64,000 nucleotides of DNA. Origin: JACVRW01 sp963812915. Its GTDB lineage: Bacteria > Actinomycetota > Thermoleophilia > Solirubrobacterales > Thermoleophilaceae. Numbering within the stretch: position 1 is the stretch's first letter; each line of letters opens with the position of its first letter. This document shows, one piece after another, positions 8,048-16,632 of the stretch. The notes beneath the pieces were generated by a model that saw only the letters and a program-made list of their open reading frames with translations, did not search any database and was not told the origin of the DNA. The stretch spans positions 62,001 through 126,000 of the forward strand of contig CAWEXB010000006.1 in the NCBI GenBank assembly GCA_963812915.1, given 5' to 3'. The position numbers and the translations under genes are program-made.

Positions 8048-8723
8048 GGAGATACGCGATCTGACCGCCGAGCTCGCCCTCGGCATCGCCGACGGCGAGG
8101 AGCGGGCCGAAGCGCTGCGCCACTTGTCGACGTGCGCAGAATGCCGACGCGAGGTCGAGCAGCTGTCGCAGGTCGCAGACGAGCTGCTGTTGCTGGCGCC
8201 GGTCCAGGAGCCGCCGGCGGGCTTCGAGTCCCGCGTCGTCGACGCCATGGGACTGGAGCGCCGACCCCGGCGGCGCCTCGCCCGCTGGCTGACGCCACGC
8301 TGGCTGGCGCCGCGGCTCGGCCCGGCCCTGGCGGCGGTGGCCGTCACCGCCGCGGTGCTGATCGGCGTCTACCAGGACGACCGCCAGACCGCCGATCGCT
8401 ACCGCGCGGTCCTCGATCAGGCGAACGGCCAGTACTTCCTCGCCGAACGGCTCGCGGATGGGACGGGCGCGCAAGGAGGCGTGGCGTTCGGTTACGAGGG
8501 CAGGCCGTCGTGGCTCTTCATCACGGTCAACCCCGCTCACCGCGACGACGTGACGCGCGCCGAGCTCCTCACGCAGGGTCGCCGGACGATAACGCTGCGC
8601 GCGTTCGAGCTCGACCGGAGGGGCAGCTGGGGCGGGGCGATCCCCGTCAAGCTCTCGGAGGTCAGCTCCATCCGCCTGCTTGGAGAACGCCCAGGGGAGA
8701 TCCTGCAGGCGTCACTTCGCTAG
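8037..8723 (+). CDS. Zinc-finger anti-sigma factor (RskA-like)
   Basis: 228 aa. The N-terminal ZAS motif is complete: Cys3, then His29-x3-Cys33-x2-Cys36. A single membrane helix (LAAVAVTAAVLIGVYQ, ~residues 100-118) separates it from a ~110-residue extracytoplasmic anti-sigma-K-like domain. It would bind and hold the upstream ECF sigma factor at the membrane until an external signal is sensed. The ATG at 8037 overlaps the sigma reading frame, ensuring coupled stoichiometric synthesis. Confidence 0.85.
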   Translation: MRCEEIRDLTAELALGIADGEERAEALRHLSTCAECRREVEQLSQVADELLLLAPVQEPPAGFESRVVDAMGLERRPRRRLARWLTPRWLAPRLGPALAAVAVTAAVLIGVYQDDRQTADRYRAVLDQANGQYFLAERLADGTGAQGGVAFGYEGRPSWLFITVNPAHRDDVTRAELLTQGRRTITLRAFELDRRGSWGGAIPVKLSEVSSIRLLGERPGEILQASLR

Positions 8724-8805
8724 AGGGCTGACGCGCCATACCCTCGCTGGAGCGCCCCCGGCCTCCAGCACGCGGATTCGGAATCAATCGTCTAGCGTCG
8801 CCTGT

Positions 8806-9315
8806 GTGGACGCGGATCAGGCGATTCGGACGCGGCGCACCCACAAGGTCTACCGGGCGGAGCCCGTGCCGCGCGCCATGCTCGAGGAGCTGTTCGAGCT
8901 CGCCCGCTGGGCGCCGAACCACAACCTGACGAACCCGTGGCGCTTCAGGGTCGTGGGACCCGACTCGCTCGCCCGCCTGAAGGAGGCGGCCGGCGCCGAC
9001 GCCGCCGCGAAGCTCGACCGGGCGCCGACCCTGATAGTGACGAGCGTGGTCCGGACCGGCGATCCTGTTCAGGACGAGGAGGACTTGTGCGCCGCGGCGA
9101 TCGCGAGCTACATCGTGTTGCTCGGCGCCCACGCCCGCGGGCTCGCCGGCTACTGGCGCACGCCCGCCGTGCTGCGGACGCCCGAGGGTCGCGCGGCGGT
9201 GGGAGTGGGGGAGGAAGAGCGGGTGCTCGGGCTCCTCCACCTCGGGCCGCCGCGCCAGGACAAGGAGCCGCCGGAGCGGCTGCCGCCCGGCGACTTCGTA
9301 ACGTTCCTGGCGTGA
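8806..9315 (+). CDS. Nitroreductase-family flavoprotein
   Basis: 169 aa, within the range of small one-domain nitroreductases. The N-terminus holds RTRRTHKVYRAEPVPR and ARWAPNHNLTNPWRFRVV, matching the FMN-binding R-R-S-x-R...A-P-S-x-x-N-x-Q/P pattern. The C-terminal half has GLAGYWRTP and LGLLHLG. Probably an NAD(P)H/FMN oxidoreductase; substrate unknown. GTG 8806 is chosen because it starts directly on the conserved domain. The stop overlaps the glpD GTG by 4 bp, making it the first visible gene of a tightly coupled operon. Confidence 0.8.
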   Translation: MDADQAIRTRRTHKVYRAEPVPRAMLEELFELARWAPNHNLTNPWRFRVVGPDSLARLKEAAGADAAAKLDRAPTLIVTSVVRTGDPVQDEEDLCAAAIASYIVLLGAHARGLAGYWRTPAVLRTPEGRAAVGVGEEERVLGLLHLGPPRQDKEPPERLPPGDFVTFLA

Positions 9316-10982
9316 TCTCGCGCGCGGACGCTCTCGAGGCCCTTGAGCGCGACTCGTTCGACCTGGCCGTCATCGGCGGCGGCATAACCGGGGCCGGGGT
9401 GGCGCTCGACGCGGCCTCGCGCGGCTACAGCGTCGCCCTGGTCGAGAAGTCAGATTTCTCGGCCGGGACCTCGGGTCGCTCGTCGAAGCTCATCCACGGC
9501 GGCCTGCGCTACCTCCAGAACTTCGACCTCGGCCTCGTACGCGAGGCGCTGCTCGAGCGCTCCCTGCTCGTCAAGCTTGCGCCGCACCTGGTGAAACCGC
9601 TCCCCCTGCTCGTGCCCGCCTTCGAGGGCCGGCGGCCGGACCGCCTCATGGGCATGGGGCTGAACATGTACGACGCCATGTCCTGGCGGCGCGGCAGGGA
9701 CGAGGACGAGGAGTGGAGCCCCGCCCGCCACCGGACGATCGGCGGGGCCGAAGCCGTCGAGCTTGCTCCCGCGCTCGCGGAGCGCGAGCCGACGGCCGCC
9801 TACCTCTTCTATGACTGCCAGACGGACGACGCGCGGCTCGTCCTGACCGTCCTGGGCGAGGCCGAGCGCTTCGGCGCGGTCTGCGCTAACGCCGCCGAGG
9901 CAACCGGTCTCGTCGAGCGTGGCGGTCGCGCGGCCGGGGTGCTCGTGCATGACACGCTCGGCGGCGGCGAGTTCGAGCTGACGGCGGCGAACGTGGTCAA
10001 TGCCACCGGCGTCTGGGCCGATCGGCTGCGCCCGGACGAGCTCTACGGCGAGGAGGAGGTGCCGCGCATCCGTCCGAGCCGCGGCACCCACCTCATCCTC
10101 GCGCGCGAGGCGCTGCCGGTCGAGGCCGGGGTGATCGTGCCCGCCGGCGGGGGCCGGACGATCTTCGCGCTTCCGTGGCTCGGCCGGACCCTCGTGGGCA
10201 CCACCGACAACGACTACCAAGGGCCGCTCGAGCACGTGCCGCCCGCCGACCGGGACGTGGCGTACCTCCTGGACGCGCTCAACGAGTTCTTCGGCACCTC
10301 GCTCGGCCCGCGGGACCCCACCGGCGCCTATGCCGGGGTCCGCCCGTTGATCTCGAGTGCCGACCCGAAGAAGTCCGTCGACATCTCGCGCAGGGCCGAG
10401 CTGTTCGAGACGAGCTCCGGCCTCGTGACGATCACCGGCGGCAAGCTCACCACCTGGCGGCGGATGGCGAAGCTGGCCGTTGACCGGATCGTCGAGCGAG
10501 AGGGAAGGGAGGCGCCCAGCCGCACGCACGAGATCCCGCTGGGAGAGCCCGTCGAGCCGGAGGCGTTGCCGGAGGCGCCGGGGGTGGACGACGAAAGCCG
10601 CGGGCATCTGGCGCGCCGCTACGGCCACGCCGCACAGCTCGTGATTCGCTTGGCGGCTGCGGCGCCGGAGCTAGGCCGCCGCATCACCCCCGACCTGCCC
10701 GACATCGTCGCCGAGGCGAGCCACGCCGCCCGCCACGAGCAGGCGCGTTCGCTGGCCGACGTGCTCCTCCGCCGCACACGCCTCGGCCTGCTGGATGCTC
10801 GCCGCCTGAGCGCGGACGCGGCCGAGGGCCCGCGCCTCGCCGCCCGAGCGATGGGGGCCGAGCTCGATTGGGACGAGGCTCGGCAGGAGCAAGAGCTCGC
10901 GGACTGGCGCGACTGCGTCCGCGCCGAGGGCCTCGTGCCGGGAGGACCCGCCGCGGTGCCGGTGGAAGGGGAGGCGGCGTGA
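9312..10982 (+). CDS. glpD: FAD-dependent glycerol-3-phosphate dehydrogenase
   Basis: 556 aa, the usual length. The N-terminal dinucleotide fold (DLAVIGGGITGAGVALDAAS) is followed by the family motif TSGRSSKLIHGGLRYLQ, the substrate-side segment (GRTIFALPWLGRTLVGTTDND) and the C-terminal DAO_C helical domain. It oxidises sn-glycerol 3-phosphate to dihydroxyacetone phosphate at the membrane, feeding electrons to quinone. GTG start in GTGA overlap with the nitroreductase, and the same overlap with the next gene. Its place beside 2-phosphoglycerate-using genes suggests shared triose/glycerate phosphate metabolism, as inference. Confidence 0.92.
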   Translation: MISRADALEALERDSFDLAVIGGGITGAGVALDAASRGYSVALVEKSDFSAGTSGRSSKLIHGGLRYLQNFDLGLVREALLERSLLVKLAPHLVKPLPLLVPAFEGRRPDRLMGMGLNMYDAMSWRRGRDEDEEWSPARHRTIGGAEAVELAPALAEREPTAAYLFYDCQTDDARLVLTVLGEAERFGAVCANAAEATGLVERGGRAAGVLVHDTLGGGEFELTAANVVNATGVWADRLRPDELYGEEEVPRIRPSRGTHLILAREALPVEAGVIVPAGGGRTIFALPWLGRTLVGTTDNDYQGPLEHVPPADRDVAYLLDALNEFFGTSLGPRDPTGAYAGVRPLISSADPKKSVDISRRAELFETSSGLVTITGGKLTTWRRMAKLAVDRIVEREGREAPSRTHEIPLGEPVEPEALPEAPGVDDESRGHLARRYGHAAQLVIRLAAAAPELGRRITPDLPDIVAEASHAARHEQARSLADVLLRRTRLGLLDARRLSADAAEGPRLAARAMGAELDWDEARQEQELADWRDCVRAEGLVPGGPAAVPVEGEAA

Positions 10983-11854
10983 ATCTCAAGCTGCGCGAGC
11001 GCGCCCTCGAGCTGGGCGAGCCGCTTCTTATGGGCATCGTCAACGCCACGCCGGACTCCTTCTCCGACCGCCAGGGCGACAAGGGGGTCGTCGAGCTCGC
11101 CGAGCTCGCGCTCGAGCAGCTTGCGGCTGGAGCCGCGCTCATCGACGTCGGCGGCGAGTCGGGCCGGACGGACACCGAGGCGGTGCCGGTGGACGAGGAG
11201 ATCGCGCGGGTGTTGCCGCTCGTCGGGCGGCTGGCGGACGCCGGTGTGGCCGTGTCCGTGGACACGTGGCGCGCGCCCGTCGCGCGTGCCGCACTCGACG
11301 CCGGCGCTGCGATGATCAACGACCCGAGCGGCCTCTCCGACCCAGAGCTCGCGGACGCCTGCGCCGCCACCGGCGCGGCGCTCGTGATAACCCACACCCG
11401 CCTCCCGCCCAAGGCCAAGGGCTTTCCCCACTATGCCGACGTGGTCGAGGACGTGCTCGCGTTCCTGCGCGACCGAGCCGAGGAGGCGCGCTCCCGCGGC
11501 GTCCCCTCCGAGCAGCTCGTGTTCGATCCGGGCATCGACCTCGCGAAGACTCCAGCGGAGTCGGTTGAGGTGCTGCGTCGCCTTTCCGAACTGCTCGAGC
11601 TCGGGCGCCCGCTGCTGGTCAGCGTCTCGCGCAAGGACTTCGTGGGCGCCCTGACCGGGCGCTCACCCGCGGGGCGCCGGGCCGGCACCCTCGCCGCTCT
11701 CGGTGCGGCCGCCGACGGCGGAGCCACGATCCTGCGCGTGCACGACGTCGCCGACGCGCGCGACTACCTCGCGGTGCGGGCCGCGCTCACAGGCGCGGTG
11801 GCCGTCGGCGAGGAGCTGCGGCTCGACCCGGCCCTGAGGCGTGAAGCCGTATGA
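10979..11854 (+). CDS. folP: Dihydropteroate synthase family protein, divergent
   Basis: 291 aa TIM-barrel protein of the DHPS family. LMGIVNATPDSFSD matches the pterin-site signature and FDPGIDLAKT the mid-barrel motif; the C-terminal LVSVSRKDFVGAL corresponds to SRKSF. The second signature is unusual: GGESGRTD replaces GGESTRPG, and the HMRG region reads THTRLPPKAKG. It may therefore be a working FolP, where it would condense DHPP with p-aminobenzoate, or a FolP2-like paralog with another role. Coupled by GTGA to glpD and ATGA to the phosphoesterase. No other folate genes are nearby, which weakens the folate assignment. Confidence 0.7.
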   Translation: MNLKLRERALELGEPLLMGIVNATPDSFSDRQGDKGVVELAELALEQLAAGAALIDVGGESGRTDTEAVPVDEEIARVLPLVGRLADAGVAVSVDTWRAPVARAALDAGAAMINDPSGLSDPELADACAATGAALVITHTRLPPKAKGFPHYADVVEDVLAFLRDRAEEARSRGVPSEQLVFDPGIDLAKTPAESVEVLRRLSELLELGRPLLVSVSRKDFVGALTGRSPAGRRAGTLAALGAAADGGATILRVHDVADARDYLAVRAALTGAVAVGEELRLDPALRREAV

Positions 11855-12639
11855 GCCCCTTCACGATCGCCCATCTGTCGGATCTCCACTGCGGCTCCCC
11901 GCACTTCGTGCCCAGCCTCCTGGACCGTGCGCTGGTGGAGATCAACGAGCTCGCGCCCGAGGTCGTGATCGTCTCGGGCGACCTGACCGGCGACGGCCTG
12001 CGTGGGGAGTTCCAGGAGGCCGCCGATTACCTGTCGCGGATCGCCTGCAACCGGATGATCGTGATCCCCGGCAACCACGACTCGCGCAACGTCGGCTACG
12101 TCCACTTCGAGGAGCTGTTCGGCGAGCGCAGGTCCGAGCTGCACCACGACGGGGTCTCCATCCTCGCGGTCGACTCCACCGAGCCCGATCTCGACCACGG
12201 CGTGATCGGCCGCGGCCGCTACCCGTGGATCCAGGAGCGCTTCGGCGCGCACGACGCGTTCCTGCGCATCTTCGTGCTCCACCACCACCTGCTGCCGGTG
12301 CCGGGAACCGGCCGGGAGCGCAACGTGGTGCACGATGCCGGGGACACCCTCGAGTGCCTCCAGCGCGCCGAGGTGCACCTCGTGCTGTCGGGACACAAGC
12401 ACGTCCCCTACGCCTGGCGACTCGAGAACCTGTTCGTCGTGAACGCCGGCACCGTCTCCACGACCCGCCTGCGCGGCAAGACGAAGCCCTGCTACAACGT
12501 GATCGAGGCGAGCCCGGGGCGGGTCACGATCTTCCGCAAGTACCCCTTTCACGAGCAGGACGCGATCCTCTCGTTCGACCCGCGCACGTACGAGTACGAG
12601 AAGGACCAGTCGCTGCTGGGCGAGACGGCGCACGGCTAG
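11851..12639 (+). CDS. Metallophosphoesterase (CpdA/calcineurin-like)
   Basis: 262 aa with all motifs of the binuclear metallophosphoesterases in order: LSDLHCG (D-x-H), SGDLTGDG (GD), IPGNHDSRN (GNHD), VLHHHLLP and LSGHKHVPY (GHxH). Such enzymes cleave phosphodiesters or phosphomonoesters. Sitting directly upstream of cyclic 2,3-diphosphoglycerate synthetase, it could hydrolyse that cyclic compound or a related metabolite, but this is only contextual inference. ATG start overlaps the folP stop by 4 bp; the next gene begins 7 bp after its stop. Confidence 0.85.
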   Translation: MSPFTIAHLSDLHCGSPHFVPSLLDRALVEINELAPEVVIVSGDLTGDGLRGEFQEAADYLSRIACNRMIVIPGNHDSRNVGYVHFEELFGERRSELHHDGVSILAVDSTEPDLDHGVIGRGRYPWIQERFGAHDAFLRIFVLHHHLLPVPGTGRERNVVHDAGDTLECLQRAEVHLVLSGHKHVPYAWRLENLFVVNAGTVSTTRLRGKTKPCYNVIEASPGRVTIFRKYPFHEQDAILSFDPRTYEYEKDQSLLGETAHG

Positions 12640-12646
12640 CGACGAG

Positions 12647-13841
12647 GTGGCCGACCGCCCCGTGATCGCGCTCGTCGACGGCGAGCACCACCCGACCGCC
12701 GTACGCGAGGCGCTCGACCGGCTGGAGCGCGAGCGCGGGCTCCGGGGCGTCGTCTTCTGCGGCGGGGAGGAGAAGCTCGGCGCGAGCCCGCTCGACGAGC
12801 TGTACGGGCGGCCGGTCGAGACCGAGCCCGAGGCGGCGCTCCGGCGGCTCGCTCCGGGCGCCGGCGCGGTGATCGATCTTGCCGACGAGCCGGTGCTGCC
12901 GGCGAGCGCCAAGCTGCGGCTCGCGTCGCTGGCTCTCCATCTTGGCCTGCGGTACGAGGCGCCGGGGACGCTGCTAGAGCCGCCGCGCTACGAGCCCGTG
13001 GCATTCGACGGCCCCAAGCTCGCCGTGATCGGCACGGGAAAGCGCACGGGCAAGACCGCGGTTGCGGGGCACTGGGCCGGGCTGCTGCGCGAGCGTGGGG
13101 CCGATCCGGTGATCGTGTGCATGGGGCGCGGCGGCCCCGCCGACCCGCGCCTGGCGGCGGCGGAGACTGGGCTCGCGGACCTGCTCGCGATCGCCGAGGC
13201 CGGGGACCACGCCGCCTCCGACTACCTGGAGGATGCGGTGCTCGCCGGCGTGCGCACCGTGGGATGCCGGCGTGTCGGGGGCGGGTTGGCCGGCGAGCCG
13301 GCAGAGTCGAACGTGGGCGACGGCGCCGCGCTGGCGGCGTCGCTCGACACCGACGTCATCGTCTTCGAGGGCTCCGGCGCCTGCATCCCACCGGTGGAGG
13401 TGGACCGCACCGTTTGCCTGGTGGGCGCCGGCACGCCGGAGCCGTTCGCCGAGTACCGCCTCCTTCGCGCCGACCTCGTGCTTGCCGCCGATGGCTCGGA
13501 GGCACCGCCCGGGGCGCTGCCGTTCACGCTTCGCCCCGAACCGGCGGAGCCGCTGCCCACCGCGGCGCGTGTGGCGCTGTTCACGACCGGCGCGCCGGCG
13601 GTTGCCGGCGTGGAACCGGTCGTGGCCTCGGCCAACCTCGCGCGGCGTTCCGCCCTGGCAGCGGACCTCGACCGGGCCGCAGCCGAGCGCTGCGACGTGT
13701 ACCTCACGGAGCTCAAGGCCGCCGCGATCGACACCGTGGCCGTGCGGGCGCGCGCCGAGGGCGCCCGCGTGATCTTCGTGCGAAGCCGTCCGCGAGGGCG
13801 TCGACGAGGCGCTCGTCAATCTCTACAGCGATGCAGCGTGA
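12647..13841 (+). CDS. cpgS: Cyclic 2,3-diphosphoglycerate synthetase (frame break near 13783)
   Basis: About 398 aa, close to the methanogen enzyme. The N-terminal region (VIALVDGEHHPTAVREAL) and the P-loop GTGKRTGKTAVAGHW (~residues 126-140) fit the cDPG synthetase family, which cyclises 2,3-diphosphoglycerate with ATP. Near 13783 the frame shifts +1. The shifted frame gives a natural C-terminus (AVREGVDEALVNLYSDAA) and a stop at 13839-13841 that overlaps the next ATG by 1 bp; without the shift the frame runs on into the next gene. Removing one A of the CGAAG run repairs it. GTG start. Confidence 0.8.
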
Positions 13842-14686
13842 TGGACCCTGAGACGATCGTCGTCCACAAGGGGCACGGCCTTCCGTATTCGAAGGGCCTC
13901 ATGGCGCAGTCGCTCCAGGCAAGCGGCCTCCTGCCCGAGCGCGCGTTCGAGCTCGCCCGTGAGATCGAGCGCCGCCTGGCGCTGCGCGGCGACCGCGAAA
14001 TCGGCGTCGATGGGCTCGACGAGGTCTGCCTGGAGGTCCTGCGTGCCGAGGAGGGGGAGAGCGCGGTTCGCCGCTATAAGGGCTGGCGCCGACTCGACCG
14101 TCTCGAGCGCCCGTTGGTGGTCCTGATCGGCGGCACGACGGGCGTCGGGAAGTCCACGCTCGCCACGATGCTCGCCGCCCGGCTCGGGATCACGCGCGTG
14201 ATCGCCACCGACGTCATCCGTCAGGTGCTGAGGGCGTTCTTCACGCATGAGGCCATGCCGAGCGTGCATTTCTCGGCGTTCGAGGCGGGCGGGATCCAGG
14301 GTTACGCGGACCAGGCCGATCGCGTGGCCACCGGGATCACGGCGATGGTGGAGCGGGCCGCCAGCGAGGGCAAGCCGCTCGTCGTGGAGGGGGTCCACGT
14401 CGTGCCGGGAGCGCTGGAGCCGGCTTTGCGCGAGCGATGCGTCCTCGCCGAGGTGCTGCTCGTCGTCTGCGACGAGGGGCTGCACCGCGGCCACTTCTCG
14501 CATCGGCCGGGCACGCGACCGGCCGCACGCTACCTGGCCGCCTTCGAGGAGATCCGAGTGCTCCAGGACCACCTGGCGGAGCGTGCCTGCGTCGCCGGCG
14601 TCGAGGTGATCGACAACGAGAACATCGACGCGACGCTGGCGAGGCTGATGGAAGTGGTCCTGGACGCCGTCGAGGAGGCAACGTGA
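13841..14686 (+). CDS. 2-phosphoglycerate kinase
   Basis: 281 aa. Residues ~1-95 form the ATP-cone-like domain typical of 2PGK (VVHKGHGLPYSKGLMAQSL, FELAREIERRLALRGD). A kinase P-loop follows, LIGGTTGVGKSTLATML, with VIATDVIRQVLR. The enzyme phosphorylates 2-phosphoglycerate to 2,3-diphosphoglycerate, the substrate of the upstream CpgS. The pair is therefore a complete two-step route from a glycolytic intermediate to cyclic 2,3-diphosphoglycerate, known from hyperthermophilic methanogens. ATG 13841 (MDPETIVV) is preferred to the merged longer frame because CpgS has its own stop there. Confidence 0.85.
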   Translation: MDPETIVVHKGHGLPYSKGLMAQSLQASGLLPERAFELAREIERRLALRGDREIGVDGLDEVCLEVLRAEEGESAVRRYKGWRRLDRLERPLVVLIGGTTGVGKSTLATMLAARLGITRVIATDVIRQVLRAFFTHEAMPSVHFSAFEAGGIQGYADQADRVATGITAMVERAASEGKPLVVEGVHVVPGALEPALRERCVLAEVLLVVCDEGLHRGHFSHRPGTRPAARYLAAFEEIRVLQDHLAERACVAGVEVIDNENIDATLARLMEVVLDAVEEAT

Positions 14687-14725
14687 ACGGCGGCCAGGGT
14701 TGACCCGGTAGGGTCTGGCGCCGCC

Positions 14726-16038
14726 GTGTCGGTTTTACAGCGCAAACAGCTCGAGGACAGTCCGCTTGCCGATCTTCACGCGATCGCGTCCGAGCTCGGC
14801 GTCGAGGGATTTCGGGCCATGCGCAAGGACGACCTGATCGGGGCCATTCTCCGCGCGCAGGGCGCCGACGACGAAGCGGAGTCCGCCACCGCGATCGAGG
14901 AGCCCGAGCCGGACGAGGTGCCGGCGGAGGAGGCGCTCGAGCGCCCCGCGGGCGAGGCGGCGCCGACCGCCGAGGCCGCCGCCGACGAGGAGCGGGTGGC
15001 CGAGGGAGAGGGGGCCGAGGCGGAGGCGGGCGAGGGAGAGGGGGCCGAGGCGGAGGCGGGCGAGGGAGAGGCCGCCGAGGCCGAGGCGGCCGACGGAGAG
15101 CCCAGGCCGAGGCCGAGGCGGCCGCCGCGGAACCCGAGGCGGCCGAGGCCGCCGCCGAGGGAGAGCCGGCCGAGGCCGTGGCCGAGGCGCCCCAGGAGGA
15201 GGGCGAGGCCGCCCCCGAAGTTGAGCCGACCGTGACCAGCGTGCTCGACATTCTCGCCAACGGCAGCGGGTTCATCCGCGTCGATCCCGCCGGGCAGTCG
15301 CGCGACGACGTCTACGTGGCGCCGGCCCAGATCCGCCGCTGCGAGCTACGTGCGGGCGACGAGGTGGGCGGCCCCGTGCGGCCGCCCCGGCGCAACGAGC
15401 GCCACCCCTCGCTCGTCCGCGTCGAGAGCGTCAACGGCGCCGAAGCCGAGCCGCCGGAGCAGCGCCCCTGGTTCCGTGATCTGACGCCCGTGTTTCCTTC
15501 CGCGCGCCTGTCCGCCCCCTCGTCGCTCAAGTCGACGCCGTTCGGCCGGGGCTCGCGTGTGCTGATCGCCGGCCCGCCCGGCGCCGGGGCGACCTCGCTG
15601 CTGCGTGAGATCGCTCTCGGGCTCGCCAAGCTGGACGACACCACGTTGCAGGTCGTGCTCGTCGGCGTTCGGCCGGAGGAGGTAACCGAGTGGCGGCGGC
15701 TCGACGGGCTAAGCGTCCTGGGCGGCAGCTTCGACCACTCTCCGGACCCGCAGGCGCAGGCGGCCGAGCTGGCGGCCGAGCGGGCCAAGCGGCTGGTCGA
15801 GCGGGGCCACCACGCCGCCCTGTTGATCGACTCACTCGACGCGCTCCCCGCGGCCGCCCAGCGGCGCGTGTTCGGCGCCGCCCGCGCGACCGAGGAGGGT
15901 GGCACGCTCACGGTCGTAGCGACGGCGGCCCCGGGCTCCCAGGCTCTGAGCTGGGCCACCACCCGGATCGTGCTGGAGCCGAGCGGCAAACCGGCCCGCG
16001 GCGAGTCGGGGACGCTGAACGCGGACCGGCTGGGCTGA
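14726..16038 (+). CDS. Rho-like protein with degenerate Walker A (frame break near 15102)
   Basis: About 437 aa after repair. Order: Rho_N helical domain (SPLADLHAIASELGVEGF), a long acidic Glu/Ala/Gly linker, then, in the next frame, the cold-shock-like RNA-binding domain (VTSVLDILANGSGFIR, DVYVAPAQIRRCELRAGD). The RecA-like core ends with RVFGAARATEEGGTLTVVATA, closely matching Rho. The Walker A is GPPGAGAT: both conserved lysines of Rho (PPKAGKT) are gone, the catalytic one being GCG at 15589-15591. The R-loop/C-terminal part is shortened. Probably a non-hydrolysing paralog rather than the housekeeping terminator. It lies 39 bp after the kinase gene. Confidence 0.8.
15001..15070 (+). repeat. 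30-bp tandem repeat in the acidic linker of the Rho-like gene
   Basis: Two identical 30-bp units (15001-15030 and 15031-15060) and the first ~10 bp of a third encode EGEGAEAEAG repeats. Slippage here or in the following GC-rich tract could explain the nearby frame break. Confidence 0.85.
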
Positions 16039-16071
16039 GGCTCGATTTCACGCGCCTAACGCGTAACGCAC

Positions 16072-16533
16072 TTAGCGCCGATAGGCGACTCGGCGCCACG
16101 AGGGTTCCGGCGAGAGCTCGATCAGCTCGTGGTTGCGATCGGGCTGTGAGTAGCCGAAGGAGCGGCTGGCCTCGTCGAAGACAAGCTCGAGCTCGCCCTC
16201 CATCACGCGCTGGTCGAGCCAGGCGCCGCGGAACACCAGTCGGCGGATCCAGTGCACGAGCGAGCGCTCGGACGGTCCGCTGAGCTCGGCCCAGCGCTTG
16301 TTGATGTGCTCGCCAAGCCCCGAGTGGGGCTCGGTCACTTCTCCGTTCACGGCGAGGGTGACCAGGTCCTCACGCTCGGCCTCGCCGAGGGAGCCGACCA
16401 CGAAGCCGAGCTTCGCCGCGGCCTGCTCGACCCGCTCGGTGAAGTCGCGCTCGTTGAAGGTGAAGCGGAGCTCGCCGTACTCAAGCACGTAGTCTGAGCC
16501 GGACTCGTAGTTGCCGCGTCGGGCCGTATCCAT
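16072..16533 (-). CDS. Conserved-looking hypothetical protein
   Basis: 153 aa, not recognised. It is hydrophilic and mixed alpha/beta with no signal peptide or membrane segment. Tryptophan-rich stretches (KRWAELSG, VHWIRRLVFRGAWLDQ) and a terminal PEPSWRRVAYRR suggest a folded cytoplasmic domain. Codon use matches the neighbours. It converges on the Rho-like gene with only 33 bp between stops. Confidence 0.6.
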   Translation of the reverse strand: MDTARRGNYESGSDYVLEYGELRFTFNERDFTERVEQAAAKLGFVVGSLGEAEREDLVTLAVNGEVTEPHSGLGEHINKRWAELSGPSERSLVHWIRRLVFRGAWLDQRVMEGELELVFDEASRSFGYSQPDRNHELIELSPEPSWRRVAYRR

Positions 16534-16632
16534 GAGGTCGGGCCCGGCAGGTCGCGACCGGGCGTCGCCATCCTATGGCGGATTCCTGCCACGGTTTGGC
16601 AGCTGCAACCGGGGTTGCATCCCCGGCGACTG

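Noticed and set aside
12647..14686. A natural cpgS-2PGK fusion protein of 679 residues
   Set aside because: The single open frame exists only because of the break near 13783; the shifted frame gives a proper CpgS C-terminus and stop overlapping the kinase ATG.
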